Origin: Pseudaminobacter soli (ex Li et al. 2025)
GTDB taxonomy: Bacteria > Pseudomonadota > Alphaproteobacteria > Rhizobiales > Rhizobiaceae
Reading direction: 5' to 3'
NCBI RefSeq assembly: GCF_003012705.1
Contig: NZ_PXYL01000016.1
Span: 1 to 64,000 of the forward strand
DNA length: 64,000 nt
Shown here: piece by piece, positions 25,741 to 35,319 of the stretch
How the letters are laid out: each line of letters begins with the position of its first letter
Position numbering within the stretch: the first letter of the stretch is position 1
Made by a program: the position numbers and the translations under genes
Notes under the pieces: generated by a model
The model's database searches: none
What the model was told of the DNA's origin: nothing
What the model saw: the letters and a program-made list of their open reading frames with translations, nothing else

Positions 25741-26555
25741 GCGAGGCTCCGATGCTCGAGGTGCAGGATCTCGTCATCCGCTACCGGGGCCGCGGACTTT
25801 TCGCGGCGCGCCCCAAGCCCGCGGTCAATGGCGCGAGCTTCCGGCTAGCCAAGGGCGAAACCCTCGGCATCGTCGGTGAAAGCGGCTCGGGGAAAACGAG
25901 CCTTCTGCGTGCGATCTTGCGGCTGCTGCCGGTCGAAAGCGGTTCCGTGCAACTCGACGGACAAGACTGGCTCACCCTGAAACGCGATGCGCTACGTCGC
26001 GCGCGTCAAAAACTCGGGGTGGTGTCGCAAAACCCCTTCCTTTCGCTCAGCCCACGGCTGACGATTGCAGAAATCCTTGCCGAGCCCCTGCTCGCTCAAG
26101 GACAGCGGTCCGGCCCAGATATGCAGAAGAAGATTGCGGGCCTGTTGTCGGACTGCGGCCTGCCTGCCGATTTCCTGCAGCGCCGCGCGCGCGAGCTTTC
26201 CGGCGGCCAGGCGCAGAGAGTAGCGATCGCCCGGGCGTTGGCTCTTGAGCCGGGGCTGATGATTTTCGACGAGCCGACCTCGGCGCTTGATGTCTCCGTA
26301 CAGGCGCAGATCCTAAACCTGTTGGCGGACCTAAAGGAAAGTCGGGGCCTCTCGATGCTCTTCGTCACTCATAACCTGAAGGTCGTCGCACATATCTCCG
26401 ACAGCCTTCTGGTCATGCGCCGTGGGGATGTCATCGAATACGGCAGGACCGAAGAGATCGTTCGCGCGCCCGCTCAGGAATACACACGCGAACTGCTTTC
26501 TTTTGGGCGCGGCACCGAACATCCCGTTATTCACAAAACCGCCCTGCCCACATAG
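25737..26555 (+). CDS. ABC transporter ATP-binding protein, DppF type
   Basis: 272 aa from the ATG at 25737 overlapping the DppD-type stop. Walker A GESGSGKT, signature LSGGQAQRV, Walker [10 protein letters not shown] and H-loop THNLKV are intact. It ends soon after the ATPase core and lacks the Cys-rich C-terminal domain of many DppF proteins (about 320 aa). It completes a five-gene importer. Confidence 0.9.
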   Translation: MSEAPMLEVQDLVIRYRGRGLFAARPKPAVNGASFRLAKGETLGIVGESGSGKTSLLRAILRLLPVESGSVQLDGQDWLTLKRDALRRARQKLGVVSQNPFLSLSPRLTIAEILAEPLLAQGQRSGPDMQKKIAGLLSDCGLPADFLQRRARELSGGQAQRVAIARALALEPGLMIFDEPTSALDVSVQAQILNLLADLKESRGLSMLFVTHNLKVVAHISDSLLVMRRGDVIEYGRTEEIVRAPAQEYTRELLSFGRGTEHPVIHKTALPT

Positions 26556-26641
26556 CCACGCAAGTGCACGGCGTCCATTTTCGGTGAGCTAGGCAAGAAC
26601 GCTGCCCGCATGGCTTTCGAAGCGATGAGGTCGGGCACACT

Positions 26642-28012
26642 CTAGATCCAAGGTCGATGGGTCCGCACGCTTGCACGCATCCCGTCGTGGACATAGATGC
26701 GGCCTGGGTCGTCCGTGTGCCGGAGGAAGTGAAACTCCTTGCTCGACGAGCTGTACGAATGCCCCTCAACCCGCTCAAGTCGAGTCGTGATCCGGTCCGT
26801 CCCACGTGGGTCCTTCTTCCCGAACCAGTTGGCTTCGTCTTGCGGCGAATATACCTCCTCTACGAGGAGCCCCGCATCCGCCCGCACCAATGTCGTGGAG
26901 TTCAGGCGCGTGTAGCATCCCGACACGTCTTCGTCTGCCGACAGGCGCCACGACCCGTACCCTGCCAGCGAATTGCGCGGAGGTTCGGCCGAAACAGGAT
27001 CGGTGGCCCCGACGAGCTTGAGAATGATATCTTCCGCGAGCCGCCCCACCTCAGCCGCCGCCCATGCCGCATTTGTCGCCACGACTACCGTTTCGCCGCG
27101 CCCTTCAAGCAGACGCACGGCGCAGGCTTGACCGGCGGTCGTGCCGTCATGTCCCCAACACACGCCTCCACCGCGCACCCGATATCTGGCCATCCCGAGC
27201 CCCCATCCATCGTATCGCCAACCTATGGTCGGCACGACGACCCCAGCCGCCGGATCGGCGTCCGGTGACAGGCCCAAACCGAGCTGTTCGCGCAAGCCCC
27301 GCATGAGCTTGGCTAGATCGCCGGGCGTTCCTGCGAGGCCGCCGCCTGGGCTCAAAGCCAACGGGGCGTACCATCTCGCAACAGGCACCGGAGCGCCTCC
27401 CTGATCCGGCCGCCCAACATATCCCGCAGCCGATGGCCGCAGCAGAATGCGTTCCGGCAGAGCGGAGATGGAATGCTCCCCGATATGGGCAGCAATTTTG
27501 GTTTCGACATATTCCTCCCAGCGCCGCCCACTCAACACTTCCGTCAGATAGCCCGCCAAGACGTATCCCGAATTCGAATAGGAGAAGAGCTCGCCGGGTC
27601 GAGCGATAAGCGGCGTGGCCGCGATGGCGCGGGCAGCGCAAGCACGGGCGTCGTTCCCCTGTCCGACGTCCACCCACCATTGGGAATCCACGCCACTTGC
27701 ATGGGAGAGGAGGTGCCTGAACGTGATGTCATGAAACGCACGCTCATTGCTGGCCCTGAGATCCGGCGCGACCTCGACCGCCGGGGTATCCAAGGAGATA
27801 CCCTTCTCGATGAGAGACTCTACAAGCACAAACGCGGTGATCGTCTTGGAGACGGACCCAAACTGGAAAGCAGTCTCGCTACGCACTGGAGCATCTGTGC
27901 GCCGGTCGGCCACGCCCGTGCATATGCAATTGATCTCGTGGCCGTCGTCAATAGCAATCGATACGCCGGGTGCACCGGTTCGCTCGAGCCAATGCCTCAA
28001 AAGGTCCAACAT
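26642..28012 (-). CDS. serine hydrolase, class C beta-lactamase / D-aminopeptidase-like fold
   Basis: 456 aa, starting at an ATG with a very strong AAGGGGGG 6 nt upstream. The three catalytic motifs of the penicillin-binding-protein-like fold are visible: S53-x-x-K56 (SVSK), Y145-S-N147 and H288-D-G290. There is no signal peptide, so it should act in the cytoplasm, unlike true beta-lactamases. The C-terminal 120 residues form an extra domain. It is the last gene of an operon with an amidase and an amino-acid importer, so an esterase, amidase or D-aminopeptidase activity is more likely than antibiotic hydrolysis. Confidence 0.85.
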   Translation of the reverse strand: MLDLLRHWLERTGAPGVSIAIDDGHEINCICTGVADRRTDAPVRSETAFQFGSVSKTITAFVLVESLIEKGISLDTPAVEVAPDLRASNERAFHDITFRHLLSHASGVDSQWWVDVGQGNDARACAARAIAATPLIARPGELFSYSNSGYVLAGYLTEVLSGRRWEEYVETKIAAHIGEHSISALPERILLRPSAAGYVGRPDQGGAPVPVARWYAPLALSPGGGLAGTPGDLAKLMRGLREQLGLGLSPDADPAAGVVVPTIGWRYDGWGLGMARYRVRGGGVCWGHDGTTAGQACAVRLLEGRGETVVVATNAAWAAAEVGRLAEDIILKLVGATDPVSAEPPRNSLAGYGSWRLSADEDVSGCYTRLNSTTLVRADAGLLVEEVYSPQDEANWFGKKDPRGTDRITTRLERVEGHSYSSSSKEFHFLRHTDDPGRIYVHDGMRASVRTHRPWI

Positions 28013-28101
28013 TTCTCGCCCCCCTTGGCGTCACTTGTGGAAGATAGAGTTCGTCCATGAGCCCTCCGCCAGGAGACTGGCAGCAATTCTGTCCGGGCCA
28101 A

Positions 28102-29448
28102 TCAGCGCCTAGACCGAACGAACCAAGAAGGTGCGGACGGCGGGCGCGACTCGACGTGCAGCGCGCACTCCAGCAGTTGGGATAGCGGCGAGGAGAGCGC
28201 GAGGAGCATTACTGAGAGCACCCTGCCCGTCTGGTCCCGCTCCACGGGAACGGAAAAACTGTCGAAGTCGTAGATATTCGCGATGATGCCGAAACGCCCG
28301 GCCTCGGCTGACAGGTCCTGGAAACTTGCGGAGTTCTTATGCGAATCCGGCCACGGCACGCTCGGAACGAGCAGCATATCCAGGCCTTCGGATGCGGCAG
28401 CGTCAAGGAACCGGGCTCGGTGTTCGGTAAGCCGGTACCTGGCCGCGTCAGCTTCGTGCGGCTCGATCATCTCCCCCATGCGCATCACGCGGGCGACGTC
28501 AGGCCTGTAGATCTCGCTGTGCTCCACCATCAAGGGCTTATGGAACATCCAATTGTCGAAGCTCACGACAAGGAAGAAATCGCGCTTGGCTTCTTCCGTG
28601 TACCACAAGGAAGTGGGCACGATCTTGTAACCCATCCGTGCGAGCCAGCCTGCCGACGCACGCAGGGTGGCCGCGACTGCCGCATCGACGTTCATCCACG
28701 AAATATCCGGCACGCCTATAGTCGGATTTCCGCGGCTTGAGGAAAGGTCGTTGGACGGCGCCGTCAACAGAGACGGGCATCGTTTCAGAACCATCGCGAT
28801 GTCCTGTGCGCTGGGGGCGATTAGACCCGTGCTCTGTCCGAATACGGTCCCGTTGACCTGACCTTCGTCGGAGATCGAACCCTTGCGTGGGCGCAAGCCG
28901 GCAACTCCAGCGAGCGCGGCAGGCTTCCGGACTGAACCACCACCGTCGGTGCCCAGGGCCACGTGGGTGAAGCCTGCGGCCACGGCGACGGCACCACCCA
29001 CCGTAGAACCCCCGGCGAAATAGTCCGCGCCGCGAACCGATTGCGTGTGCGCCGGCCCGGCGCTCGATCCGAACTGATGCGTCGCCTGCTTTCCTACAAT
29101 GACGGCCCCCGCTTGCTGGAGCGCGATCACAGCGGGGCTAGGCGGCAATGACAGGATGCGTCCCAAATCGTGTTGCGTACCTGCCTGCGTGGGCAGCCCC
29201 GGAACGACGATCGTGTCCTTCACGCCGATGGGTACACCCGCGAGACCGGTGCCCCCACCTGATGCGAGCAGCGCGCTGATCCGGTTGAGTTCGCCTTCCA
29301 GCCACTCCCATGTCGGATCGCATAGGGACCGGAGCTTGCCATCCCGGCGCCCTATGTCATCGAACAGCCGCGCATAATGGTCACGCAACGTATCGGGATG
29401 CCTTGCGGCGTGTTCAGCGATCGCTGCCAGCGGGCCGTCAAAGAACAC
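28102..29448 (-). CDS. amidase signature family hydrolase
   Basis: 448 aa from a GTG start with AAAGGA 8 nt upstream, overlapping the preceding gene by 11 nt. The catalytic lysine K77 (GVPIGVKDT) and nucleophile S172 (LGTDGGGSVRKP) fit the Ser-cisSer-Lys triad. The glycine/serine loop that normally reads GGSSGGS is GGSTVGG here (146-152), placing Thr149 at the cis-Ser position. The enzyme should hydrolyse an amide, perhaps a carbamoyl or N-acyl amino acid taken up by the importer in the same operon. Cytoplasmic. Confidence 0.87.
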   Translation of the reverse strand: MFFDGPLAAIAEHAARHPDTLRDHYARLFDDIGRRDGKLRSLCDPTWEWLEGELNRISALLASGGGTGLAGVPIGVKDTIVVPGLPTQAGTQHDLGRILSLPPSPAVIALQQAGAVIVGKQATHQFGSSAGPAHTQSVRGADYFAGGSTVGGAVAVAAGFTHVALGTDGGGSVRKPAALAGVAGLRPRKGSISDEGQVNGTVFGQSTGLIAPSAQDIAMVLKRCPSLLTAPSNDLSSSRGNPTIGVPDISWMNVDAAVAATLRASAGWLARMGYKIVPTSLWYTEEAKRDFFLVVSFDNWMFHKPLMVEHSEIYRPDVARVMRMGEMIEPHEADAARYRLTEHRARFLDAAASEGLDMLLVPSVPWPDSHKNSASFQDLSAEAGRFGIIANIYDFDSFSVPVERDQTGRVLSVMLLALSSPLSQLLECALHVESRPPSAPSWFVRSRR

Positions 29449-30313
29449 CTAGGTAGTCCTTTAACTGCTTGTCGGGCGCGAGGAGCCCGCCGAGCCGCAA
29501 GGCCTCCGACCAGCGCCGGAGTTGATCCAGTTGAACGGTACTGGTGGATGCCCACAGTTCCAGCGTGCGATAGAATTCGATGACCGAAACCAGCCGCGCG
29601 GGAGCATAGTGCGGAAAATACGGCGCGACTGTAGCGGCGATCGTCTCCGCAGTTTGAACTGCCAGCCACTTCTGCGTATCGTCCAATGCCTGCGCGAACC
29701 TCGCCAGCAACGGCCCTTTTCGTTCGGCCATCCGACGGTCGGCCATGTAGACGCTCCATGGCAGACGGCCGGACTGGCGGCTCACAGGCAGTAAGGTGGG
29801 GAGATCATCGCGCAGGGCCGCCTCACCATCGACGAACAGCACGTCACCGACGCCGCGGACGAACTCCTCGATGGCGTCCTGAGCCGTGTAGCCGAAGATC
29901 AGCTTGACATCTCCCAAGGAGAGCCCCGCTTGGCTGAGCGCATAGGTGAAGGCGGCCCAAGCGGTGGGCGCCTCTCCGGGGTACACGACAATGATTTTGC
30001 CTCGAAGATCGGACCATCGCAGACCCTCGGCGGAGCCCGTGCGTTGCGCCACGACATGCCGCGTCTGTTGGTTGCTCTGCGCTACGATGACGGGATCCAT
30101 TCCCGTCTCCGCCAGTCTGAGGCCATACACGCAACTGCCGAGCAGGAGATCGACATCGCCTCGATTGATCGCACCGACGGTGTCATCAACAGTGCCGTTG
30201 CTCTTGTAGAATGACAGATCGAGCGACTGTTGCGCGAAACGGCCTGTGGCCAGCCCCGCATATTGCGGGACGTACGCAACGTCATGGGCACAAGACACTT
30301 TCAGGATGTCCAT
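29438..30313 (-). CDS. NMT1/SsuA-like substrate-binding domain protein lacking a signal peptide
   Basis: 291 aa. The fold is that of NMT1/THI5-like and sulfonate-type binding proteins: VSCAHDVAYVPQYAGLATGR at the start and a first-domain/second-domain layout with GDVDLLLGS. No signal peptide or lipobox is present and the mature-like sequence begins at the initiator, so it appears cytoplasmic. AAGG precedes the ATG by 9 nt. It overlaps the amidase gene by 11 nt and follows the amino-acid binding protein gene by 107 nt. It may be a cytoplasmic ligand-binding protein or an enzyme of the family; the role is unknown. Confidence 0.75.
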   Translation of the reverse strand: MDILKVSCAHDVAYVPQYAGLATGRFAQQSLDLSFYKSNGTVDDTVGAINRGDVDLLLGSCVYGLRLAETGMDPVIVAQSNQQTRHVVAQRTGSAEGLRWSDLRGKIIVVYPGEAPTAWAAFTYALSQAGLSLGDVKLIFGYTAQDAIEEFVRGVGDVLFVDGEAALRDDLPTLLPVSRQSGRLPWSVYMADRRMAERKGPLLARFAQALDDTQKWLAVQTAETIAATVAPYFPHYAPARLVSVIEFYRTLELWASTSTVQLDQLRRWSEALRLGGLLAPDKQLKDYLGVL

Positions 30314-30420
30314 CGTTTCAAACCTTTGCTCGGCTATTCGTGCCGCCCTCGATCATGGCGGCGTCAAAGTCTGTAGGGGGTTGGGGGCACGAGAAACTCC
30401 CGTACCCCTCGACAAAATGA

Positions 30421-31341
30421 TCACATCTCGCCGTTGGTCGGCTTGTTCACGACCACCTCGTCAATGACGATGCTGGGTTGGCCGTAGTGCTCGGCGACAG
30501 CCAAGAGGGTGCCATCCGCCTTGATCGCCTTGGTGGCCGCCTCAATCGCTGCGGTCAGCTCGGTTTCGGACTTGAGAACCCCGAACCCGCCGTTCTGGGG
30601 GCTCCATCCATGCGGCCTGTCGGCCGGCTTGACGACACGAAACTGGCCGCTGTTTTCCTTGGCGTTGTTGAGGCTTTCAGCCGCCGACATGTTGACGATC
30701 TGCGCATCCGCCGACCCGCTCTTGATCGCCAGGAGCGCGGCGTTGGAATCGGGAAGCGTCTTGATGGTGATTTCGTTCTTCCCAGCGCTCTGGCATTGAG
30801 GCTGAATCTTGTCGATGAAGGTAGCGAAAACGTCTCCGCTCTGCCGGGTCACTGTCTTGCCGCACAGATCGACGAGGTCGTTGATCGACTGGTCGGAGTC
30901 GCGTGCCAGCACGACGTTGCCCAACGTTGTATAGTCAACAAAGTTGAGGACCTTTTCGCGCTGGGCGGTATCACCCATGGACGACGCGATGACGTCGTAT
31001 TTGCCTGCCTGGAGGCCGGGGATGATACCGTCGAACTGGACGTTGTCGAAGCTGATCTTGACGCCCATTTTCGCGGCGATAGCCCGTGTCACATCGATAT
31101 CGATACCCGTCAGTTCGCCATTGTCATCGAGATATTCGAATGGCGGATAGGGCGCCGACGTGGCGATGCGCAGCGTCCCATTGAATTTGGCCGGAACGAG
31201 CGCGGCCACCTCATTGTCCTTGGTGATCGTCTTGCCGAGCACGACCTGATCCGTCTCGGACCCGGCAAGCGCGCTGCCGCTATACGCTCCCATTGCGAAG
31301 GCAACGGCCAGCGAGGCCACTACTTTTCTCTTGATGCCCAT
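30421..31341 (-). CDS. ABC transporter substrate-binding protein, polar amino acid type (family 3)
   Basis: 306 aa with a Sec signal (KRKVVASLAVAFAMGAYSGS, cleavage near ALA at 26). The mature part has the family 3 motifs IATSAPYPPFEYLDDNGELT and GIDIDVTRAIAAKMGVKISF. Two cysteines (about residues 167 and 193) could form a disulfide. It follows its ATPase (22 nt) and permease on the minus strand. Likely ligand: an amino acid, opine or related compound. Confidence 0.9.
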   Translation of the reverse strand: MGIKRKVVASLAVAFAMGAYSGSALAGSETDQVVLGKTITKDNEVAALVPAKFNGTLRIATSAPYPPFEYLDDNGELTGIDIDVTRAIAAKMGVKISFDNVQFDGIIPGLQAGKYDVIASSMGDTAQREKVLNFVDYTTLGNVVLARDSDQSINDLVDLCGKTVTRQSGDVFATFIDKIQPQCQSAGKNEITIKTLPDSNAALLAIKSGSADAQIVNMSAAESLNNAKENSGQFRVVKPADRPHGWSPQNGGFGVLKSETELTAAIEAATKAIKADGTLLAVAEHYGQPSIVIDEVVVNKPTNGEM

Positions 31342-31363
31342 TTTGTTCCTCTCTTTTGGGTTA

Positions 31364-32131
31364 TCAAAGGATTCTGCGGAGAAAATCCCGGGTCCGTTCG
31401 TGCACCGGGGCTGACAGGACCTGGCCTGGCTCGCCCTGCTCGACGATTTCCCCGTCCGCCATGAAGACCACGCGATCGCACACCTCCCGTGCGAAGCCGA
31501 TTTCGTGGGTCACCACGATCATGGTCATGCCTTCACCGGCCAGAGTGCGCATGACTTCGAGCACGTCGCCGACGAGTTCCGGGTCGAGCGCGCTGGTCGG
31601 CTCGTCGAAAAGCATGACGCGTGGCCGCATTGCCAGCGCACGAGCGATAGCGATGCGCTGTTGCTGGCCTCCCGAAAGCTGCGATGGATAGTGGTCGGCC
31701 CAATCGGCCAGGCCCACCAGATCGAGCAGATGCCTGGCCTTTTCCTCCACCTCGGCGCGAGGAAGCTTGAGGACGCCAATCGGCCCCTCGATAATGTTCT
31801 CAAGCGCCGTCATGTGCTGAAACAGGTTGAACCCCTGGAACACCATGCCGATGCCGCGCCGCTGGTACGAGAGCGCCCTATCGGGCAACTCGTGCAATTC
31901 GCCGTTCTTCAGCGAATAGCCCACCGGTTCACCGGCGACGAGGACACACCCGCTGTCCTGGCGTTCCAAGTGGTTCATGCATCTGAGCAGCGTGCTCTTC
32001 CCCGAGCCACTTGGCCCGATCAGTGCAACCACCTCACCTTCGGCGATATCGAGACTGATGCGATTGAGGACGACCTTGTGGCCGTAGGACTTGGTCAGGG
32101 TCCTCACGCTGACGAGGGGATTTGCGATCAT
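31364..32131 (-). CDS. ABC transporter ATP-binding protein, polar amino acid type (GlnQ/HisP-like)
   Basis: 255 aa. Walker [10 protein letters not shown] (39-47), signature LSGGQQQRI, Walker [12 protein letters not shown] and H-loop THEIGFAR are intact, as is the [13 protein letters not shown] stretch typical of GlnQ. It is closely similar by eye to the ATPase at 58433-59260. It sits 4 nt after the permease gene. Confidence 0.92.
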   Translation of the reverse strand: MIANPLVSVRTLTKSYGHKVVLNRISLDIAEGEVVALIGPSGSGKSTLLRCMNHLERQDSGCVLVAGEPVGYSLKNGELHELPDRALSYQRRGIGMVFQGFNLFQHMTALENIIEGPIGVLKLPRAEVEEKARHLLDLVGLADWADHYPSQLSGGQQQRIAIARALAMRPRVMLFDEPTSALDPELVGDVLEVMRTLAGEGMTMIVVTHEIGFAREVCDRVVFMADGEIVEQGEPGQVLSAPVHERTRDFLRRIL

Positions 32132-32135
32132 CTGG

Positions 32136-33140
32136 TCAACCTCTCTTATCGCTGAGAGCCGGTTTCCCGGCCTTCGAGTCCGAGCTACGACTTTTTCGGC
32201 GCCGTGGCTGAGAGCGGGCCAGCGACTGTCCGAAACGGCGCTCGAGCCACGATTGGGGGATTGTCAGGATACTGACCATGAACAGGTACCAGATGCTGGC
32301 AACGATCAGCAGCGGTATGACCTGGAAGGTCTGCGAATAGACGTGTTGCAGGTTGGTCATCAGGTCGGCGCCGGCGATTACCGACACGAGAGAGGTGGTT
32401 TTGAGCATCAGGATCACCTCATTGCCCATCGGCGGAATGATGACCCTGATGGCCTGGGGCATGACGACTCTGCGGAATGTCCGGAACCGGGTCATCCCTA
32501 CCGAGCGTGCTGCCTCGACCTGCCCCCTAGGTACCGAGAGGATACCGCTGCGGACGATTTCCGCCGAATAGGCGGCCTCGTTGAGCGACAAAGCCAGCAT
32601 GGCCGCAACCATCGGCGTGACTACTTGCGCGGTCGGAACAGAAAAGATCGTGCCGATACCCGGCAGGCTCAGAGAGAGCTCCGGGATGAATATGCCGAGA
32701 TACCCCCAGAAGATGAGCTGCACGAGAATCGGCGTACCTCTGAACAGCCATGTGTACAGCCGGGCGATTCCCGAAAGCACGGAGTTGTCCGAGAGGTGCA
32801 TCATGGCCAGGACGACCGCGCCGGCCAGACCTGCCGCCATCGAAACAGTCGTCAGGAAAAGGGTGACGCCCACTCCCCGGAGCGTCACATCCTTGAACAG
32901 ATATTCGAGGATGACATCCTGGTCGACGACCGGATTCTCCAGCAGCTTCCACAACGCGAAAGCCAGAACGGCCACGCACGCAGCGGCGGCTACCGGCATC
33001 CACGGGCGGCGGCGGGGGACAAGCGGCGCATCGTCGGGGACATTGGGACCGGCGGCCAGGCGAGCGTTTTGCTTGAGAGCCGGCTGGGAGAACACTGACG
33101 ATCGTTCGATTTCCATCGCATTTGATCCTTGCTTCGTCAT
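32136..33140 (-). CDS. ABC transporter permease, polar amino acid type (HisM-like)
   Basis: 334 aa if started at the ATG at 33140 (AGGA 7 nt upstream); the ATG at 33116 with AAGGA is an equal alternative. A cytoplasmic N-terminal tail of about 50 residues precedes the first helix. The core has [20 protein letters not shown] and the EAA loop [20 protein letters not shown] (about residues 229-248). The C-terminal tail is basic and serine-rich. It is the first gene of the minus-strand operon, divergent from the opine-dehydrogenase-type gene. Confidence 0.88.
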   Translation of the reverse strand: MTKQGSNAMEIERSSVFSQPALKQNARLAAGPNVPDDAPLVPRRRPWMPVAAAACVAVLAFALWKLLENPVVDQDVILEYLFKDVTLRGVGVTLFLTTVSMAAGLAGAVVLAMMHLSDNSVLSGIARLYTWLFRGTPILVQLIFWGYLGIFIPELSLSLPGIGTIFSVPTAQVVTPMVAAMLALSLNEAAYSAEIVRSGILSVPRGQVEAARSVGMTRFRTFRRVVMPQAIRVIIPPMGNEVILMLKTTSLVSVIAGADLMTNLQHVYSQTFQVIPLLIVASIWYLFMVSILTIPQSWLERRFGQSLARSQPRRRKSRSSDSKAGKPALSDKRG

Positions 33141-33359
33141 GCCGGGATCCTGTCGGTTCGCGAACAACTCCCCGGCATCCCGATGGGGCTGCCGGCACAA
33201 TGCGTCGCGAGACTCATTGAACCTTGATCCCTGCGCTTTCGGGCCGCGGCAGCCCGGACGCGATCACGTGCGGCTCCTTCCGAATGGCTTTTTGAAGACT
33301 TCGACCCATCGCAGTTCCTCCACCTGAAAGGCACGCTTGCCTTTTCATTTATCATGTTG

Positions 33360-33376
33360 TTATGATGACATCATAA
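33360..33376. promoter_or_regulatory. perfect palindrome in the divergent promoter region, probable operator
   Basis: TTATGATGACATCATAA is perfectly symmetric around its central base. It lies 30 nt before the plus-strand opine-dehydrogenase-type gene and about 220 nt before the minus-strand importer operon. The GntR/UTRA regulator encoded at 34536 is the likely binder; that is inference. Confidence 0.65.
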
Positions 33377-33405
33377 ATAAATTAACTCCGCAAGAGGACA
33401 TTTGT

Positions 33406-34482
33406 ATGAAGGGTGATTGGTCATTTGTCGGCATGGGTGCCTCGGGAGGCGCACTCGCGGCCCACGGTCATCTCAGAGGGATACGGATCGCGGCCTGGTA
33501 TGATGAGAACCCGGACATCGAAGCGGCGGTCGTCGCTCAGGGCGGGCTCAACTACTCGGGCATATTCGGCGAAGGGCTGCTTCCACTACCTGCGATGGCC
33601 CAGTTGCCCGCCGAACTGGCAAGCGCGCCGACGATCGTGGTGTCGGTGACCGCAGATCAGCATGAAAGGGTAGCCCAGCGCCTCGCAGGCGTGCTCACGG
33701 CCAATCACCTTGTTGTCCTGCATTGCGGCTACGTCGGGGGAGGACGCATTTTCGAGCGCGCCCTGGAGGAAGCAGGCTGCAAGGAGCGCCCGACAATTGT
33801 CGAGACGATCAATGCGCTGCATCTGTGCGGCAAGCCGAATCCCGGCACGGTGATTACGCGCAGCCATAAGCAATGGCTTGAACTCACAGGCGCCACGCCG
33901 GCAGATGCCGAGATCGCGATCCGCCAATTGGAGCAGTTCTGGCCTGAACTCGAGATTGGCACCAACGCCCTGCAAAGCGGATTGAACAATCCCAACAGCC
34001 TCGGCCATCTGCCGGTCATGATCGGCCATCTCGGCCTGCTGAGCGCTGACCATGGCAACCTGACCCACGGCCTTCTTCACTTCGGCGAGGCGTATACTGA
34101 TCTCATCGTCAACCTTGCCAAGTCTTTTGAAAAGGAACGTATTGAAGTGATCCGGAGGCTGGGCCTGGTTCCGCTTACGGTTGAAGAATTCGATGCTCGC
34201 GCCTATCCGCCCGGCACGCGGTTGGATGAGGTCCTGCGGTTCGGTCCAAAGCTCCAGCGCCGTTACATCACCGAAGACCTGCCGTGCGATCTGGTGCCGT
34301 TTGAAGAATTGGCCCGGCTGGTCGCCTGCCCCACTCCGCTTACCACCGCGATGATCGACCTTGCCGGTGCCGCCTTCGCTTGCGACTTCCGCAAGACTGC
34401 GCGCACAGTAGATAGATTGGGAATCGACTGGATTCGCAAGAATGCACCCGCATTGAAAGCTACGAAGGGCCAACCATCGTGA
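33406..34482 (+). CDS. NAD(P)-dependent octopine/nopaline (opine) dehydrogenase family protein
   Basis: 358 aa from the ATG at 33406, with AGAGGA 7 nt upstream. The N-terminal Rossmann motif GMGASGGALAAHG binds NAD(P). The C-terminal part (about residues 190-340, NNPNSLGHLPVMIGHLG) matches the octopine dehydrogenase domain. These enzymes join or split an amino acid and a 2-oxo acid through a secondary amine. The neighbours (importer, amidases, hydantoinase) suggest a catabolic use, oxidising an opine-like or N-substituted amino acid. The substrate is unknown. Confidence 0.82.
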   Translation: MKGDWSFVGMGASGGALAAHGHLRGIRIAAWYDENPDIEAAVVAQGGLNYSGIFGEGLLPLPAMAQLPAELASAPTIVVSVTADQHERVAQRLAGVLTANHLVVLHCGYVGGGRIFERALEEAGCKERPTIVETINALHLCGKPNPGTVITRSHKQWLELTGATPADAEIAIRQLEQFWPELEIGTNALQSGLNNPNSLGHLPVMIGHLGLLSADHGNLTHGLLHFGEAYTDLIVNLAKSFEKERIEVIRRLGLVPLTVEEFDARAYPPGTRLDEVLRFGPKLQRRYITEDLPCDLVPFEELARLVACPTPLTTAMIDLAGAAFACDFRKTARTVDRLGIDWIRKNAPALKATKGQPS

Positions 34483-34535
34483 CGCAGCGTCCAGCATCCC
34501 ACCCGCGCCCGCATCAGACATAGTGAGGCTTTTGG

Positions 34536-35303
34536 ATGATAGGTTCACCGCTATCCGGCAAACTCTACATGCAGGTTCAGTTTGACTTGCAACGACGCAT
34601 TGCTTCTGGCGAGTTCAAGGCCGGTGATCTTCTGCCTACGGAAGAACAGTTCTGCCGCGAATATGGCGTGAGCCGCATTACGCTCCGTCGTGCCGTCGAC
34701 GCACTGGTAGCGGATCTATTCGTGGTTCGTCGCCAGGGCGTCGGCACCTTCGTCGCCGAATCTCGCGAAGCGCTGCAGTCAGTTCGCCTGCGAGCATATC
34801 TGGAAGACATACTCGCGCTCGACCGGCATCTTAGGTTCGTCCTCCTGAAGACGGCTACCGTCCCCATGCCAACCATCGTCGCCGAAAGGCTGCGGGCGAG
34901 CCACGATGCCGAAGCGCGCTATGAGAGCACCATCGTCTCGCTCAACGAGCAGCCTTTCATGGTCGGCGAAGGCTATTTCCCTGCGTCCTTGGTACCTTCG
35001 ATCGAGCCCGAGGACTTCGCCAGTCACGAGCAGCCGACGGAGCGCATCCTCCTACGAGCTGGGATTCGGATTGCGTCCGGAGAGCAGAGAATCATTGCGA
35101 CCGCGATACCGGACGAGTTCGCCGCCCATCTCGACATCGCCCCGGCCACGCCGGTCATCAAGATGGAGCGGCTGTATTTCGACGCGCGCGGAATCCCCGT
35201 CGCATTCATCAACGGCTTCTACCACCCCGAACGATACCAGCTAACGGCGGATATCGTGCCGCGCGGCGGCGCGGCGCCGCAAATCATCTCGCAATCAAAC
35301 TGA
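34536..35303 (+). CDS. GntR family regulator with UTRA domain (HutC type)
   Basis: 255 aa. Residues 8-72 form the GntR winged helix (LPTEEQFCREYGVSRITLRR), and residues 95-240 the UTRA ligand-binding domain (PATPVIKMERLYFDARGIPV). It lies between the opine-dehydrogenase-type gene and the dihydropyrimidinase-type gene, 16 nt before the latter. It probably represses both divergent operons through the palindrome at 33360-33376. Confidence 0.9.
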   Translation: MIGSPLSGKLYMQVQFDLQRRIASGEFKAGDLLPTEEQFCREYGVSRITLRRAVDALVADLFVVRRQGVGTFVAESREALQSVRLRAYLEDILALDRHLRFVLLKTATVPMPTIVAERLRASHDAEARYESTIVSLNEQPFMVGEGYFPASLVPSIEPEDFASHEQPTERILLRAGIRIASGEQRIIATAIPDEFAAHLDIAPATPVIKMERLYFDARGIPVAFINGFYHPERYQLTADIVPRGGAAPQIISQSN

Positions 35304-35319
35304 CGGAAGAGAATTCTGG

